Made by a program: the position numbers and the translations under genes. A stretch of 64,000 nt of DNA from JACCTU01 sp963700495 (GTDB lineage: Bacteria > Actinomycetota > Thermoleophilia > Gaiellales > Gaiellaceae). The stretch spans positions 372,001-436,000 of the forward strand of contig CAVOXT010000001.1 of NCBI GenBank assembly GCA_963700495.1. The letters are read 5' to 3'. Under the pieces are notes generated by a model. It saw nothing but the letters and a program-made list of their open reading frames with translations. It was not told the DNA's origin and searched no databases. The stretch's first letter is position 1. Every line of letters starts with the position of its first letter. This document shows, one piece after another, positions 1 through 6,969 of the stretch.

Positions 1-1
1 G

Positions 2-193
2 CGCGAGCGAATGAAGAAGGACGAACGCACGATCCCGCTTTCGGCGGACGGCACGCGCGAGGCGAGCTGGATCGTCGCGGACTACATCGACGTCGTCCTC
101 CACGTCTTCAGCCCCGACGCACGCGCGTACTACAGGCTCGAGGACCTGTGGGACGATGTCCCGAACGTCGAGGTCGAAGCCGCCGCTGTCTGA
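2..193 (+). CDS. rsfS: Ribosomal silencing factor RsfS, C-terminal part
   Basis: The reading frame is open from the left edge, so the gene begins before the window. The visible 63 residues contain the typical end of the RsfS/Iojap family: the strand 'WIVADYIDVVLHVFSP' followed by 'YYRLEDLWDDVP'. RsfS binds ribosomal protein L14 and blocks joining of the 30S and 50S subunits when growth slows (family knowledge). About half of the protein, including the N-terminal helix, is missing. The next gene starts 57 bases downstream with its own promoter-like box. Confidence 0.9.
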   Translation, partial: RERMKKDERTIPLSADGTREASWIVADYIDVVLHVFSPDARAYYRLEDLWDDVPNVEVEAAAV

Positions 194-237
194 AACGGCG
201 GTGTCTGTTTAGACAACAGGTCGTCCGGCGTCCGCGG

Positions 238-243
238 TACCGT
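238..243 (+). promoter_or_regulatory. -10 box, leaderless start of the endonuclease gene
   Basis: TACCGT lies 7 bases before the GTG at 251 and no Shine-Dalgarno is present. The arrangement matches the TANNNT boxes seen before many starts in this window. Confidence 0.4.
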
Positions 244-250
244 TGGACGC

Positions 251-769
251 GTGCTGTCGACGGATCAGAAAGGAGCGATCGCGGAAGCGGCGATCGCCCT
301 CGCCGCATTGAGGCTCGGGATCGCCGTCTACCGGCCGATGTCGAACGAGCGTTACGACATGATCTTCGACATCGGCCAGGCCCTCTTGCGAGTGCAATGC
401 AAGTGGGCCAAGCGGCGCGGAGACGCAGTGGTGGTGTCGTGCCATCGCTGTCGTCGTGACGCGGCGGGCCTGGTTCGGCGGAACTACACGCCGGAAGAGC
501 TCGACGTCTTCGCCGCCTACTGCGCGCCACTCGACCGCTGCTACCTCATCCCGTTCGACGCGGTTCCGCCGAGTGGTGTCCTGCACCTGCGGCTCAGCCC
601 TGCCCGCAACAACCAGCGCGCACGAATCAGGTGGGCGAGCGAGTTCGCTTTCAGCGCTACACTTGCCTCCTTCGGGGCCATAGCTCAGCTGGGAGAGCGT
701 CGCGCTGGCAGCGCGAAGGTCGCCGGTTCGAGCCCGGCTGGCTCCATCGCGGAACCCGTCCCGACGTAG
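251..769 (+). CDS. PD-(D/E)XK endonuclease of the group I intron-associated type
   Basis: The first 130 or so residues match the PDDEXK_11 (I-Ssp6803I-like) homing-endonuclease fold. They begin 'STDQKGAIAEA', which holds the conserved glutamate, then 'YDMIFD' with the metal-binding aspartate, then 'LRVQCK', which supplies the (E/Q)xK catalytic pair. The start is GTG 251, supported by the box at 238-243. I see no group I intron around it. The odd part is the 3' end: the frame has no stop before the downstream tRNA-Ala gene and crosses the whole tRNA, so the last 30 residues are translated tRNA ('AIAQLGERRAG...'). The domain itself ends near base 640. It could be a standalone or domesticated nuclease, or a remnant whose true stop was lost. 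Confidence 0.7.
   Translation: MLSTDQKGAIAEAAIALAALRLGIAVYRPMSNERYDMIFDIGQALLRVQCKWAKRRGDAVVVSCHRCRRDAAGLVRRNYTPEELDVFAAYCAPLDRCYLIPFDAVPPSGVLHLRLSPARNNQRARIRWASEFAFSATLASFGAIAQLGERRAGSAKVAGSSPAGSIAEPVPT
674..746 (+). tRNA. tRNA-Ala (anticodon GGC)
   Basis: A complete cloverleaf is visible. The acceptor stem GGGGCCA pairs with TGGCTCC. The D arm is AGCTCAGCTGGGAGAGC. The anticodon stem TCGCG/CGCGA encloses the loop CTGGCAG with anticodon GGC. The T arm contains GGTTCGAGCC. CCA is not encoded. The gene lies inside the 3' part of the open frame starting at 251, on the same strand. Confidence 0.95.
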
Positions 770-844
770 GGCGGCGACGCTGTTCTGTCCACGTTTAAGC
801 CGGTATTGTTGTTTGCAAGCGGCATAATCGGGGAGGCGGTGAAG

Positions 845-1720
845 ATGAGAACAGGCATGTCCGCGCTTGCGCTGCTCCTCGCCCTCGCCCTTGCGCCTGC
901 GGCGTCGGCCTCGCAGATCGTCGATCGCAACGCGACCGGCGTCCGCCTCACCGTCGACCGCAACGGCCGCGCCGTCGTCTCGTACCGCGCCGGCGGCCGG
1001 ACGCGCCACGTCCTCGCGTCTGGCGCGGTCAACGCACAGGTCCGCTTCAACCTCGACTACTCCGGCGGCAGAGGCGCGTGGAGCTCGATCACCTCGTGCC
1101 CGCGATACGACGGCCCGCCGCTCGCCTGGCGTGTCGCTGCCTGCAAGGCCCCCGACGGCACGTACTGGGCGGTCCAGAGCTGGCAGCGCGTCCTCCCGGG
1201 TCTGGGCTACAAGCCGTGGACCGCAAAGCAGCGTGTGTGGGAGCTCCATCTCTCACACTGGAGCGGCCCTCTCCCGCAGCTCGAGATGTACGTCGACTGG
1301 ATCTACGGCGGCAAGTACCACCACCTCTTCGGCCGCTACACGTACCTCGGCAAGCCGGTGCACGGCAACAAGACGACGACGACCGGCGTCCCGCTCGACC
1401 CGTACGGGCGCAACATCTACCTCGACGTCCTCAACTCGAGCTTCCGCAAAGGCTGGGCGCGCATGAACGCGTTCGTCTCGCACAAGCCGCTCGGCACCTT
1501 CTGCTACGGCTTCTTCCCGCGGCGGAGCTACTACGACAGCTCGACCCGCCCGCCGGGGTACGGCGAGCGCTACCGCGCGACCTCGATGGGCCCGGGCGTG
1601 TCGCCGGACGTGACGTGGGAGCACGCGGGGCTCGGCGCCTTCGACCCCAAGTACGAGGCCGACATGAACGCCTTCCAGGACGTGCTGATGGCGGGCGACA
1701 AGCTCTGCCGCCAGCACTGA
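845..1720 (+). CDS. Secreted protein of unknown function
   Basis: I do not recognise the family. The 291-residue product begins with a clear Sec signal: basic MRTG, a leucine/alanine core, and a likely cleavage after 'APAASA'. The mature part is rich in Tyr, Trp and Arg and has several cysteines (around 'SCPRY', 'AACKAP', 'TFCYGF' and the C-terminal 'KLCRQH'), which suggests disulfides outside the cytoplasm. ATG 845 is chosen because GGGAGG at 831-836 is well spaced. An in-frame GTG at 839 and a TTG at 806 are less likely. It ends 7 bases before the convergent sigma-factor gene and appears monocistronic. Confidence 0.75.
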   Translation: MRTGMSALALLLALALAPAASASQIVDRNATGVRLTVDRNGRAVVSYRAGGRTRHVLASGAVNAQVRFNLDYSGGRGAWSSITSCPRYDGPPLAWRVAACKAPDGTYWAVQSWQRVLPGLGYKPWTAKQRVWELHLSHWSGPLPQLEMYVDWIYGGKYHHLFGRYTYLGKPVHGNKTTTTGVPLDPYGRNIYLDVLNSSFRKGWARMNAFVSHKPLGTFCYGFFPRRSYYDSSTRPPGYGERYRATSMGPGVSPDVTWEHAGLGAFDPKYEADMNAFQDVLMAGDKLCRQH

Positions 1721-1727
1721 GCGCCGC

Positions 1728-2780
1728 TCAGGCGGCGGTGCGAAGCGCCTCGAGCTCGCGGTTCACAGCGAGCCGCTCGAGTGCGTGCGCCTCGATCTGA
1801 CGCACGCGCTCGCGCGTCAGGTCCATCCGGCGCCCGATCTCCTCGAGCGACTGAGGATCCTCCGCGCCGCCGATCCCGTACCGCAGGCGAAGGACGAGCT
1901 GCTCGCGGTCGGGGAGCTTCTCGATCGCGCGGTGAAGCGCCTGCTCGGCGAGGCTGACGTGCACCTCTTCTTCGAACTCCGCGTTCTCGTCCTTGAAGAG
2001 ATCGCCGAGCGCGGAGTCGCCGTCGGTGCCGATCGGCTTGTCGAGGCTGGTCACCGCACGCGCCGCGTTGCGCACCTCGCGCACCTGCTTGAGCGGGAGC
2101 TTCGCAGCCTTCGCGACCTCCTCCTCGGTCGGCGCCCGGCCGAGCTTCACCCACAGCTCGCGCTCGGCGCGCGCAATCTTTGTCTCTCGCTCGACGATGT
2201 GCACCGGGATCCGAATCGTGCGGGACTTGTTCGCGACGCCGCGCTGGACGGCCTGCCGGATCCACCACGTCGCGTAGGTCGAGAACTTGAAGCCGCGGCG
2301 CCAGTCGAACTTCTCGACCGCGCGGATGAGTCCGATGATCCCTTCCTGGATCAGGTCGAGCAGCGAGAGCCCGTGACCCTGGTACTTCTTCGCGATCGAG
2401 ACGACTAACCGCAGGTTGGAGTTGACCATCAGGTCCTTCGCCGCCTTGTCGCCGCGCTCGATCTTCTTGGCCAGCTCGACTTCCTCGGCGGCCGTCAGCA
2501 GCGGGTAGCGCCCTGCCTCGTTCAGGAACAGCTGGAGCGCGTCGGTCGTCGCGCTCGCGAGATCGCCGTTGACGTACACGGCGTCGTCTCCTGACGGTTT
2601 CGAGCAATCGTCGGTGATCTCGATTCCACGCTCGTCGAGCTCCGACTGGAGCGACTCGACGTCCTCGTCCGTGAGCTCGTGCTCCTGCACGAACTCCGCG
2701 AACGCCGACAGGTCGAGGCAACCCTGCTCCTGGCCGCGTCCGATGAATGCCTGGATCTGGTCCGTGGTCATCAGTTCCAT
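1728..2780 (-). CDS. RNA polymerase sigma-70 factor, primary-type
   Basis: This 350-residue protein has the full group 1/2 sigma-70 layout. A short acidic region-1.1-like N-terminus (residues 1-70) is followed by region 1.2 ('DALQLFLNEAGRYPLLTAAEE'). Region 2 contains 'NLRLVVSIAKKY', 'LDLIQEGIIGLIRAVEKFD' and the melting and -10 recognition stretch 'STYATWWIRQAV'. Region 3 starts at 'RIPVHIVE', and region 4 contains 'GGAEDPQSLEEIG' and the helix-turn-helix 'TRERVRQIEAHALERL'. It is shorter than a typical housekeeping SigA because the N-terminal part is small, so it is either the main sigma factor or a SigB/HrdB-like paralogue. Recognition of TANNNT -10 boxes would fit. The start is ATG 2780; the Shine-Dalgarno is weak. 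Confidence 0.9.
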   Translation of the reverse strand: MELMTTDQIQAFIGRGQEQGCLDLSAFAEFVQEHELTDEDVESLQSELDERGIEITDDCSKPSGDDAVYVNGDLASATTDALQLFLNEAGRYPLLTAAEEVELAKKIERGDKAAKDLMVNSNLRLVVSIAKKYQGHGLSLLDLIQEGIIGLIRAVEKFDWRRGFKFSTYATWWIRQAVQRGVANKSRTIRIPVHIVERETKIARAERELWVKLGRAPTEEEVAKAAKLPLKQVREVRNAARAVTSLDKPIGTDGDSALGDLFKDENAEFEEEVHVSLAEQALHRAIEKLPDREQLVLRLRYGIGGAEDPQSLEEIGRRMDLTRERVRQIEAHALERLAVNRELEALRTAA

Positions 2781-2917
2781 CTTTCCCGCTCGCGCGTTGC
2801 TCTAACGCCCATGTCCGGATAGGTCAATAGACGAGGTCGCCCTCGTCCCATAGAACGGTGGACCGATTGTTTCGGTTTCGGCACAGAGGCGTCTCACACC
2901 CGTTTCAGGTGCCCGGC

Positions 2918-2923
2918 TAGCGT
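2918..2923 (+). promoter_or_regulatory. Likely -10 box of the peptide operon
   Basis: TAGCGT, identical to boxes before several other genes here, lies 28 bases before the ATG at 2952. Transcription from about 2930 would give a short leader carrying AGGAGG at 2941-2946. No clear -35 is seen. Confidence 0.4.
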
Positions 2924-2951
2924 CGGTTGGGTCGTCGAACAGGAGGTGCGC

Positions 2952-3164
2952 ATGAGCGCTCTGGCCGTTTCTCCGGCTGCCTACGAGCCCCCCGCGCTGG
3001 TCTGGCACGGGGAGGTAGCGACCGAGCAGCCGTGGCTCGTCTTCGCCGTCTGGGTGTTCACGCTCAGTGCGGCGCTCTCGTGGGCCGCGTACTGCATCCA
3101 TCAGGGCGGTGACCCGGAAGTCGACATCGGATGGTTCCGGATCAAGATCGCTTGCTACAGGTGA
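2952..3164 (+). CDS. Putative RiPP precursor peptide (70 aa)
   Basis: This small protein has a near-perfect Shine-Dalgarno (AGGAGG, 5 bases before ATG). Residues 1-27 form a soluble leader-like part with two prolines at 13-14. Residues 28-49 form one hydrophobic Trp-rich segment containing Cys48. Residues 51-70 form a short polar tail beginning QGGDP and ending with Cys68-Tyr-Arg. It is the first gene of a coupled operon encoding an ABC exporter and a protein that joins a PqqD-like peptide-recognition domain to an M50 intramembrane protease. By analogy with the yydFGHIJ order (peptide, epimerase, M50 protease, ABC pair) I infer that it is a ribosomally made peptide, perhaps cut within its membrane segment to release the tail. 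The sequence matches no named class that I know. The stop overlaps the next start (GTGA). Confidence 0.6.
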   Translation: MSALAVSPAAYEPPALVWHGEVATEQPWLVFAVWVFTLSAALSWAAYCIHQGGDPEVDIGWFRIKIACYR

Positions 3165-3979
3165 CCGCCGGCCGGCGGGAGGCCGGGGGACCTCCCGCCG
3201 CGGTGACGCCGCACGTTCGCCCGGTAGTGCCGCTCGTCGTCCGCGGCCTCCGTGTCGAGTTCGGGCGCGCCGTCGCGGTCAACAGCCTCGACTTGACGGT
3301 CGAGGCCGGCTCGGTGGTCGGGCTTGTCGGTCCGAACGGCTGCGGCAAGACCACGACGCTCCGGGGCGCGCTCGGATTGATCACCCCGACGGAGGGCTTC
3401 GTCGCTGTCGACGGTCTGCCCGCCGGGAGCCGCGAGGCCCGCAGACGGACGGCGGCCGTCCCCGACGAACCCACGGGGTTGGACGAGTTGACGGTCGACG
3501 AGCTGCTCCAGCTGACGCGCTCCCTCTGGGGGGCCGGACCCGGGTTCACGAGCCGAGCGGACGTGCTGCTCGCCGGTTTCGGGTTGGACGTTCGGCGCCG
3601 CTCGCAGCTCGTGTCCCTGTCGCACGGACAGCGGCGTCTGGCGTCGGTCGTGGCCGCGGTGGCGCTCGATCGCCCGCTGCTCCTCGTCGACGAGGCGACG
3701 GCCGCGCTCGACCCGGAGGCGGTGCTGGCGCTGCGAGTGGTCCTCAGGCATGCGGCGGAGCGCGGCTCCGGCGTGCTCGTGGCGACGCAGGATCTCCATT
3801 TCGCCGAGAAGCTCTGCGACCGCGTCACGCTCCTGAGCGCCGGGCGCGCAGCGGCGGAGGGCACGGTGCCTGCGCTTCGCGCGCGCTTCAAGGCCGAGTC
3901 ACTCGAGCAGGTCTTCGTCGCGGCGCTCGGCTCGGCCGGCCGGCTCATGGAGCTGAAGGATGCGCTGGAAGCTCTTTAG
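3161..3979 (+). CDS. ABC transporter ATP-binding protein of the peptide locus
   Basis: The 272-residue ATPase has Walker A GPNGCGKT (57-64), signature LSHGQ (153-157) in place of LSGGQ, Walker B LLLVDE (173-178) and the D-loop AALD. The switch position, usually His, is Gln210 in 'VATQDLHFAE', and the Q-loop region reads 'PDEPTG'. Hydrolysis may therefore be slow or altered. The start GTG 3161 is chosen because it overlaps the precursor stop as GTGA. GTG 3203 is an alternative just before the conserved fold. The 3' end overlaps the permease gene by 20 bases. It likely powers export of, or immunity to, the peptide, like YydI. Confidence 0.85.
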   Translation: MTAGRREAGGPPAAVTPHVRPVVPLVVRGLRVEFGRAVAVNSLDLTVEAGSVVGLVGPNGCGKTTTLRGALGLITPTEGFVAVDGLPAGSREARRRTAAVPDEPTGLDELTVDELLQLTRSLWGAGPGFTSRADVLLAGFGLDVRRRSQLVSLSHGQRRLASVVAAVALDRPLLLVDEATAALDPEAVLALRVVLRHAAERGSGVLVATQDLHFAEKLCDRVTLLSAGRAAAEGTVPALRARFKAESLEQVFVAALGSAGRLMELKDALEAL

Positions 3980-5339
3980 CTCGGTGTGGAAGTGCGCCTG
4001 GCGTCGGGTCCGGCCGGCAGTGGTCGAGTATCCGTTGCTCGCGCTGCTCGGCGCGGCGGCGTGCATCGCGGTGCCGCTCGGCGCGGCTGTCGCTGGCGCT
4101 CGGCTGGCGGAGCAGTTCGAGGTGCTCCGCGACGATCCGGCCTCGCTCGGCTCACTTGCGCTCGGGATCGGGGCGACCGGGGTCGTCGCGGGAGCCGCGT
4201 TCGCGCTGCTCGCTCCGGGCTCGGGATCGCTCGGCCGCAGGCTCGAGGGGGCGCCGATCGGCCGGGTGAGCGCCGCGTGGTCGCTCACCGTCGCGCCCGC
4301 CTGCGCCGCAGGCGCCGTCCTGCTGGCGCCGCCGGCGCTGTTCGCGGTCGCGCTCGTCGGAGAGCGGGGACTCGCGCTGGTCGCGGCAGGGGCCGGGGCC
4401 GTCTTGCTCGGCGCCGCGCTCGGCGAGGGTCTTCGCCTCTGTAGCCGCGGTGTGCCGGTTGGTGCGGCCTTCGCCGCGGTGGTCGGTGTCGTCTGGGCGG
4501 TCGGGGGGCTGTTTTCGGGCGCCGGTCCCGAGCAGGGCCCGGCGGCGGCTCTCGTCCCGATGCTCGGCGGCGGGTCGGCGGCTCGTCCGCTCTGCACGCT
4601 CGTCGGTGCCGCAGCGGTCGGCGCCGCACTGTGGCTGGCCGCGTGCGCCGTGCCCCGAGCCGATCACCACGCGCTGCGAGAAGCGCGCATGACGCGCCTA
4701 CCAGGCGGTGTGCGTGCCGCGTTGTCCGTCGCGACCGCAAGACGCCTCGTCCGGAGGCCCGAGCTTCGGGTGCAGGGCTTCGCCGCGGTCTTCGTGCCCC
4801 TCGCGGCGGCGGGTGCGCTGCACTTCGCGCTCGAGGTCGGCGGTGAGCCGCTGCTCGGCTTCGCAGCGGGTCTCTCGCTGACTGCGGCGGCCCTCATCCC
4901 GGCGGCAGCGCAGGGACTGGGCCTGGACGCGGCCTGGCTGTTCGCCGCTGCACCCCGCTCCCGGACGGGTCTCGCGACGGCGGTTGCCGCGGCGGGCGTC
5001 GCCGTGGCTGCGGCGCTGGTCGTCGCGACCTCGCTGCTCGCCGTCCCGGTCGCGAGAGCCTCGCCGACGGCGTACCTCGAGCTCGAGGGGGTCGTCGCGT
5101 TCGTCCTCGGCTGCGCGGCGCTCGGAGGCGCGTCGGTGCCGTGGCGGCCGGACCGCCTGCTGCAGCAACTCGGGTCATACGGCGCTACAGCCGCCGTCGT
5201 CATCGTTGCGTGGGCTGCGGTGGGCCGGCTCGAGGATCCCGCGGCAGCCGTCGGCCTCGACGGCAGCGCATTCAGCCTGGCCGTCGGCAACGCGACACTC
5301 GTGCTCGGCCTGGTCGGCTCCGGGGCGATCGCACGGTGA
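3960..5339 (+). CDS. ABC transporter permease, polytopic membrane protein
   Basis: The 459-residue protein is almost entirely Ala/Gly/Leu/Val hydrophobic segments, about ten to twelve predicted helices, with basic N-terminal residues 'MRWKLFSSVWKCAWRRVR'. It has no recognisable solute-binding or ATPase motif. It is called the permease partner of the preceding ATPase because the two genes overlap by 20 bases and the next gene overlaps its stop as GTGA. Function in peptide export or self-protection is inferred from context only. Confidence 0.7.
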   Translation: MRWKLFSSVWKCAWRRVRPAVVEYPLLALLGAAACIAVPLGAAVAGARLAEQFEVLRDDPASLGSLALGIGATGVVAGAAFALLAPGSGSLGRRLEGAPIGRVSAAWSLTVAPACAAGAVLLAPPALFAVALVGERGLALVAAGAGAVLLGAALGEGLRLCSRGVPVGAAFAAVVGVVWAVGGLFSGAGPEQGPAAALVPMLGGGSAARPLCTLVGAAAVGAALWLAACAVPRADHHALREARMTRLPGGVRAALSVATARRLVRRPELRVQGFAAVFVPLAAAGALHFALEVGGEPLLGFAAGLSLTAAALIPAAAQGLGLDAAWLFAAAPRSRTGLATAVAAAGVAVAAALVVATSLLAVPVARASPTAYLELEGVVAFVLGCAALGGASVPWRPDRLLQQLGSYGATAAVVIVAWAAVGRLEDPAAAVGLDGSAFSLAVGNATLVLGLVGSGAIAR

Positions 5340-6136
5340 TCGGCGCGCACGACTCCCTCACCCTCCCTGCGCGCGTCGTCCGGCGCGGCGAGGGCCTGTA
5401 CGACGGCGTGCGCGGGGTGACGCTCCCGTTGAACGCGACCGGCAGGGTCGTATTGGGGGCACACACCCCGGCCGAAGCGGCGTCGGCGCTCCGAGAGCGA
5501 TTCGCGATCGACGAACGGCGCGCGCTTGCCGACGTTGTGAACTTCTGCGCGGAGCTGAATGCGAGGCTGCTGCTGAACGTCGCACCGCGGGCCGGTGCGA
5601 CCGCCTTCGTCGTTCGGTGGTTCGTGCACCTGCCCTTCCTGGTGCCGCTGGGGGCCCTGCCGCGGGTTCCGTCGGTGCGCCGCGGGGTGGACACCAGGAC
5701 CTCGTGGCGAACGTTCGTCACCGGACTGCGAGCGACGTCTCCGTTCGCACTGCTCGCGTTCGCGTGTGCGGCGGCGGCCACGCTGGTGATGCTCGCCGCG
5801 CTCGGCTCGTTGTCGGCCTCCACAGCAGCGACCGTCGGAGCCGCGGTCGGTGCGGGCGTCGCGGTCCACGAGCTCGGGCATCTGCTCGTTCTGCGCGAGG
5901 TTCCCGCGTGTGTTGTCACCCGCGGGCTCCGGATCGCCGTCGTCCATCGCTCCGTCTCGTACCGCCGGCAAGCGGCTGTCGCGGGAGCCGGCCCAGCGGC
6001 CGGTGTCGCCCTCGCGGCGATCCTGCTCGCGTGGCCAGGGGACTCGGGGTCGCTTGCCGCGCTCGTCCTTTCGCTGCAGGCGATCGGCCTTACCGTCGTG
6101 ACGAAGGACGGGAGGACACTCTGCGGGCTCTTCTGA
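5336..6136 (+). CDS. PqqD-like domain fused to M50 site-2 protease
   Basis: The start is GTG 5336, overlapping the permease stop. Residues 8-85 read like a PqqD/RRE fold ('PARVVRRGEGLYDG', 'LPLNATGRVVL', 'TPAEAASALRERF', then a helix ending 'LNARLLLNV'), the module that binds leader peptides in many RiPP systems. Residues 90-110 and 135-266 are membrane segments of an M50 metalloprotease. The zinc motif HELGH is at 178-182, 'GAGPAAG' at 217-223 follows the family pattern, and 'TKDGR' at 256-260 supplies the third ligand Asp258. A leader-binding domain built into an intramembrane protease suggests it selects and cuts the 70-residue peptide encoded upstream. It resembles YydH in context but has the extra N-terminal domain. 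Confidence 0.8.
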   Translation: MIGAHDSLTLPARVVRRGEGLYDGVRGVTLPLNATGRVVLGAHTPAEAASALRERFAIDERRALADVVNFCAELNARLLLNVAPRAGATAFVVRWFVHLPFLVPLGALPRVPSVRRGVDTRTSWRTFVTGLRATSPFALLAFACAAAATLVMLAALGSLSASTAATVGAAVGAGVAVHELGHLLVLREVPACVVTRGLRIAVVHRSVSYRRQAAVAGAGPAAGVALAAILLAWPGDSGSLAALVLSLQAIGLTVVTKDGRTLCGLF

Positions 6137-6396
6137 TCGCGTTCGCCCTCGGGGCTGCAGCGACCGCGGCGCTTGCGTTCGTCGTAGCGCTCTCCGTCGC
6201 CGCCCTGGCGGACGCGTCGGGGCGCAGCGTGCTCAGGCTCGGGCTCGGCGGCCTCGAGCTCGTAGTCTTCGAGCGTTCCGCGCGCGGGACCGAGACGACG
6301 TTCGGCGCGGGCCTCGCCGTGTTGCCCTTGCTGGGCGGGCTGCTGAACGCCGCAGGTGCCGCGCTCCTGAGGCTGAGATCCCGAGGTGTGCCGTGA
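6121..6396 (+). CDS. Small two-helix membrane protein at the end of the peptide operon
   Basis: The frame is open well upstream, but the coding signal starts inside the end of the protease gene. GGGAGG at 6110-6115 is well placed for a CTG start at 6121, giving a 91-residue protein. No ATG, GTG or TTG fits as well, so the start codon is unusual and uncertain. The product has a hydrophobic helix at residues 2-30, a short soluble loop ('VFERSARGTETTFG') and a second helix near 65-85, and ends 'LRLRSRGVP'. I do not recognise it. Position in the operon suggests an accessory or immunity role. Confidence 0.5.
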   Translation: MRALLIAFALGAAATAALAFVVALSVAALADASGRSVLRLGLGGLELVVFERSARGTETTFGAGLAVLPLLGGLLNAAGAALLRLRSRGVP

Positions 6397-6408
6397 GCGC
6401 CGATTGCG

Positions 6409-6414
6409 TACACT
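6409..6414 (+). promoter_or_regulatory. -10 box, leaderless start
   Basis: TACACT lies 9 bases before the ATG at 6424, which has no Shine-Dalgarno. This suggests a new transcript begins after the peptide operon. Confidence 0.45.
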
Positions 6415-6423
6415 GGCCGCTTC

Positions 6424-6681
6424 ATGAGCACCGGCGCCTGGGAGCTCATCTTCATGATGCTCGTGCTGAAGATCCCGATCATCTACCTGATCGGCGTGGT
6501 GGTGTGGGCCGTCCGCGCGGAGCCCGACCCCTTCGAGCCGTCGGCGCTCGTGCCGAGCACGCCCGAGCCCGGCCCCGACGGGCCGCCTGCTCCCTGCGCC
6601 TGGCGTGCACACGCGCGCCGCCGGCCGCGGGTCCCCCACGGCCCCCGGAGCCGGGTCATGGTCGCGGGAGCCGAACGATGA
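6424..6681 (+). CDS. Small membrane protein, unknown function
   Basis: The 85-residue protein has one strongly hydrophobic helix at residues 8-29 and a proline- and arginine-rich cytoplasmic-type tail. Its ATG follows the TACACT box by 9 bases. The stop overlaps the next start as ATGA, so the two genes are coupled. No family recognised. The compositionally biased tail makes the exact extent less sure. Confidence 0.5.
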   Translation: MSTGAWELIFMMLVLKIPIIYLIGVVVWAVRAEPDPFEPSALVPSTPEPGPDGPPAPCAWRAHARRRPRVPHGPRSRVMVAGAER

Positions 6682-6938
6682 GCGTCTCGGAGTACGAGCG
6701 GCTCGGTCCTGCCGAAGTGCTGGCCGGCTTCATGTCGGCGGCCGCGATCTTTGTCGCGGCGATGGCGGTCGCCGTGCGGCCGCTGCCGTTGTCGCTCGCG
6801 GCGATCGTGCTCAGCCTCGTCGCGACCGCAATCGGCGGCCCCTGGGGTCGCCTCAATGCGATTGCGGTCGGAGCGGCGACCGCCTCGTTCGTCCTCGGGA
6901 TGACGATCGCCGTCGTAACCGGCCGGCCGCTCTACTGA
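6678..6938 (+). CDS. Small membrane protein, unknown function
   Basis: The 86-residue product has a short polar start 'MSVSEYERLGPAEVLAGF' and three hydrophobic stretches covering the rest. It is coupled to the preceding gene through ATGA. Several small integral membrane proteins of unknown function have this form; I do not recognise the family. It ends 19 bases before the -10 box of the 2-oxoglutarate dehydrogenase gene. Confidence 0.6.
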   Translation: MSVSEYERLGPAEVLAGFMSAAAIFVAAMAVAVRPLPLSLAAIVLSLVATAIGGPWGRLNAIAVGAATASFVLGMTIAVVTGRPLY

Positions 6939-6957
6939 GCGGGTTCCGCCCGGCTGG

Positions 6958-6963
6958 TACAAA
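6958..6963 (+). promoter_or_regulatory. -10-like box before the 2-oxoglutarate dehydrogenase gene
   Basis: TACAAA lies 6 bases before GTG 6970. The last base departs from TANNNT, but position and lack of a Shine-Dalgarno fit the leaderless pattern. Confidence 0.35.
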
Positions 6964-6969
6964 GAACCC

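Noticed and set aside
747..769. C-terminal tail of the endonuclease frame past the tRNA
   Set aside because: Translation of tRNA sequence (AIAQLGER...) is a known artefact and is not evidence of a protein domain.
799..827. Full -35/-10 promoter before the secreted protein at 845
   Set aside because: CATAAT at 822-827 is suggestive, but no -35 at proper spacing is visible, so it was not listed.
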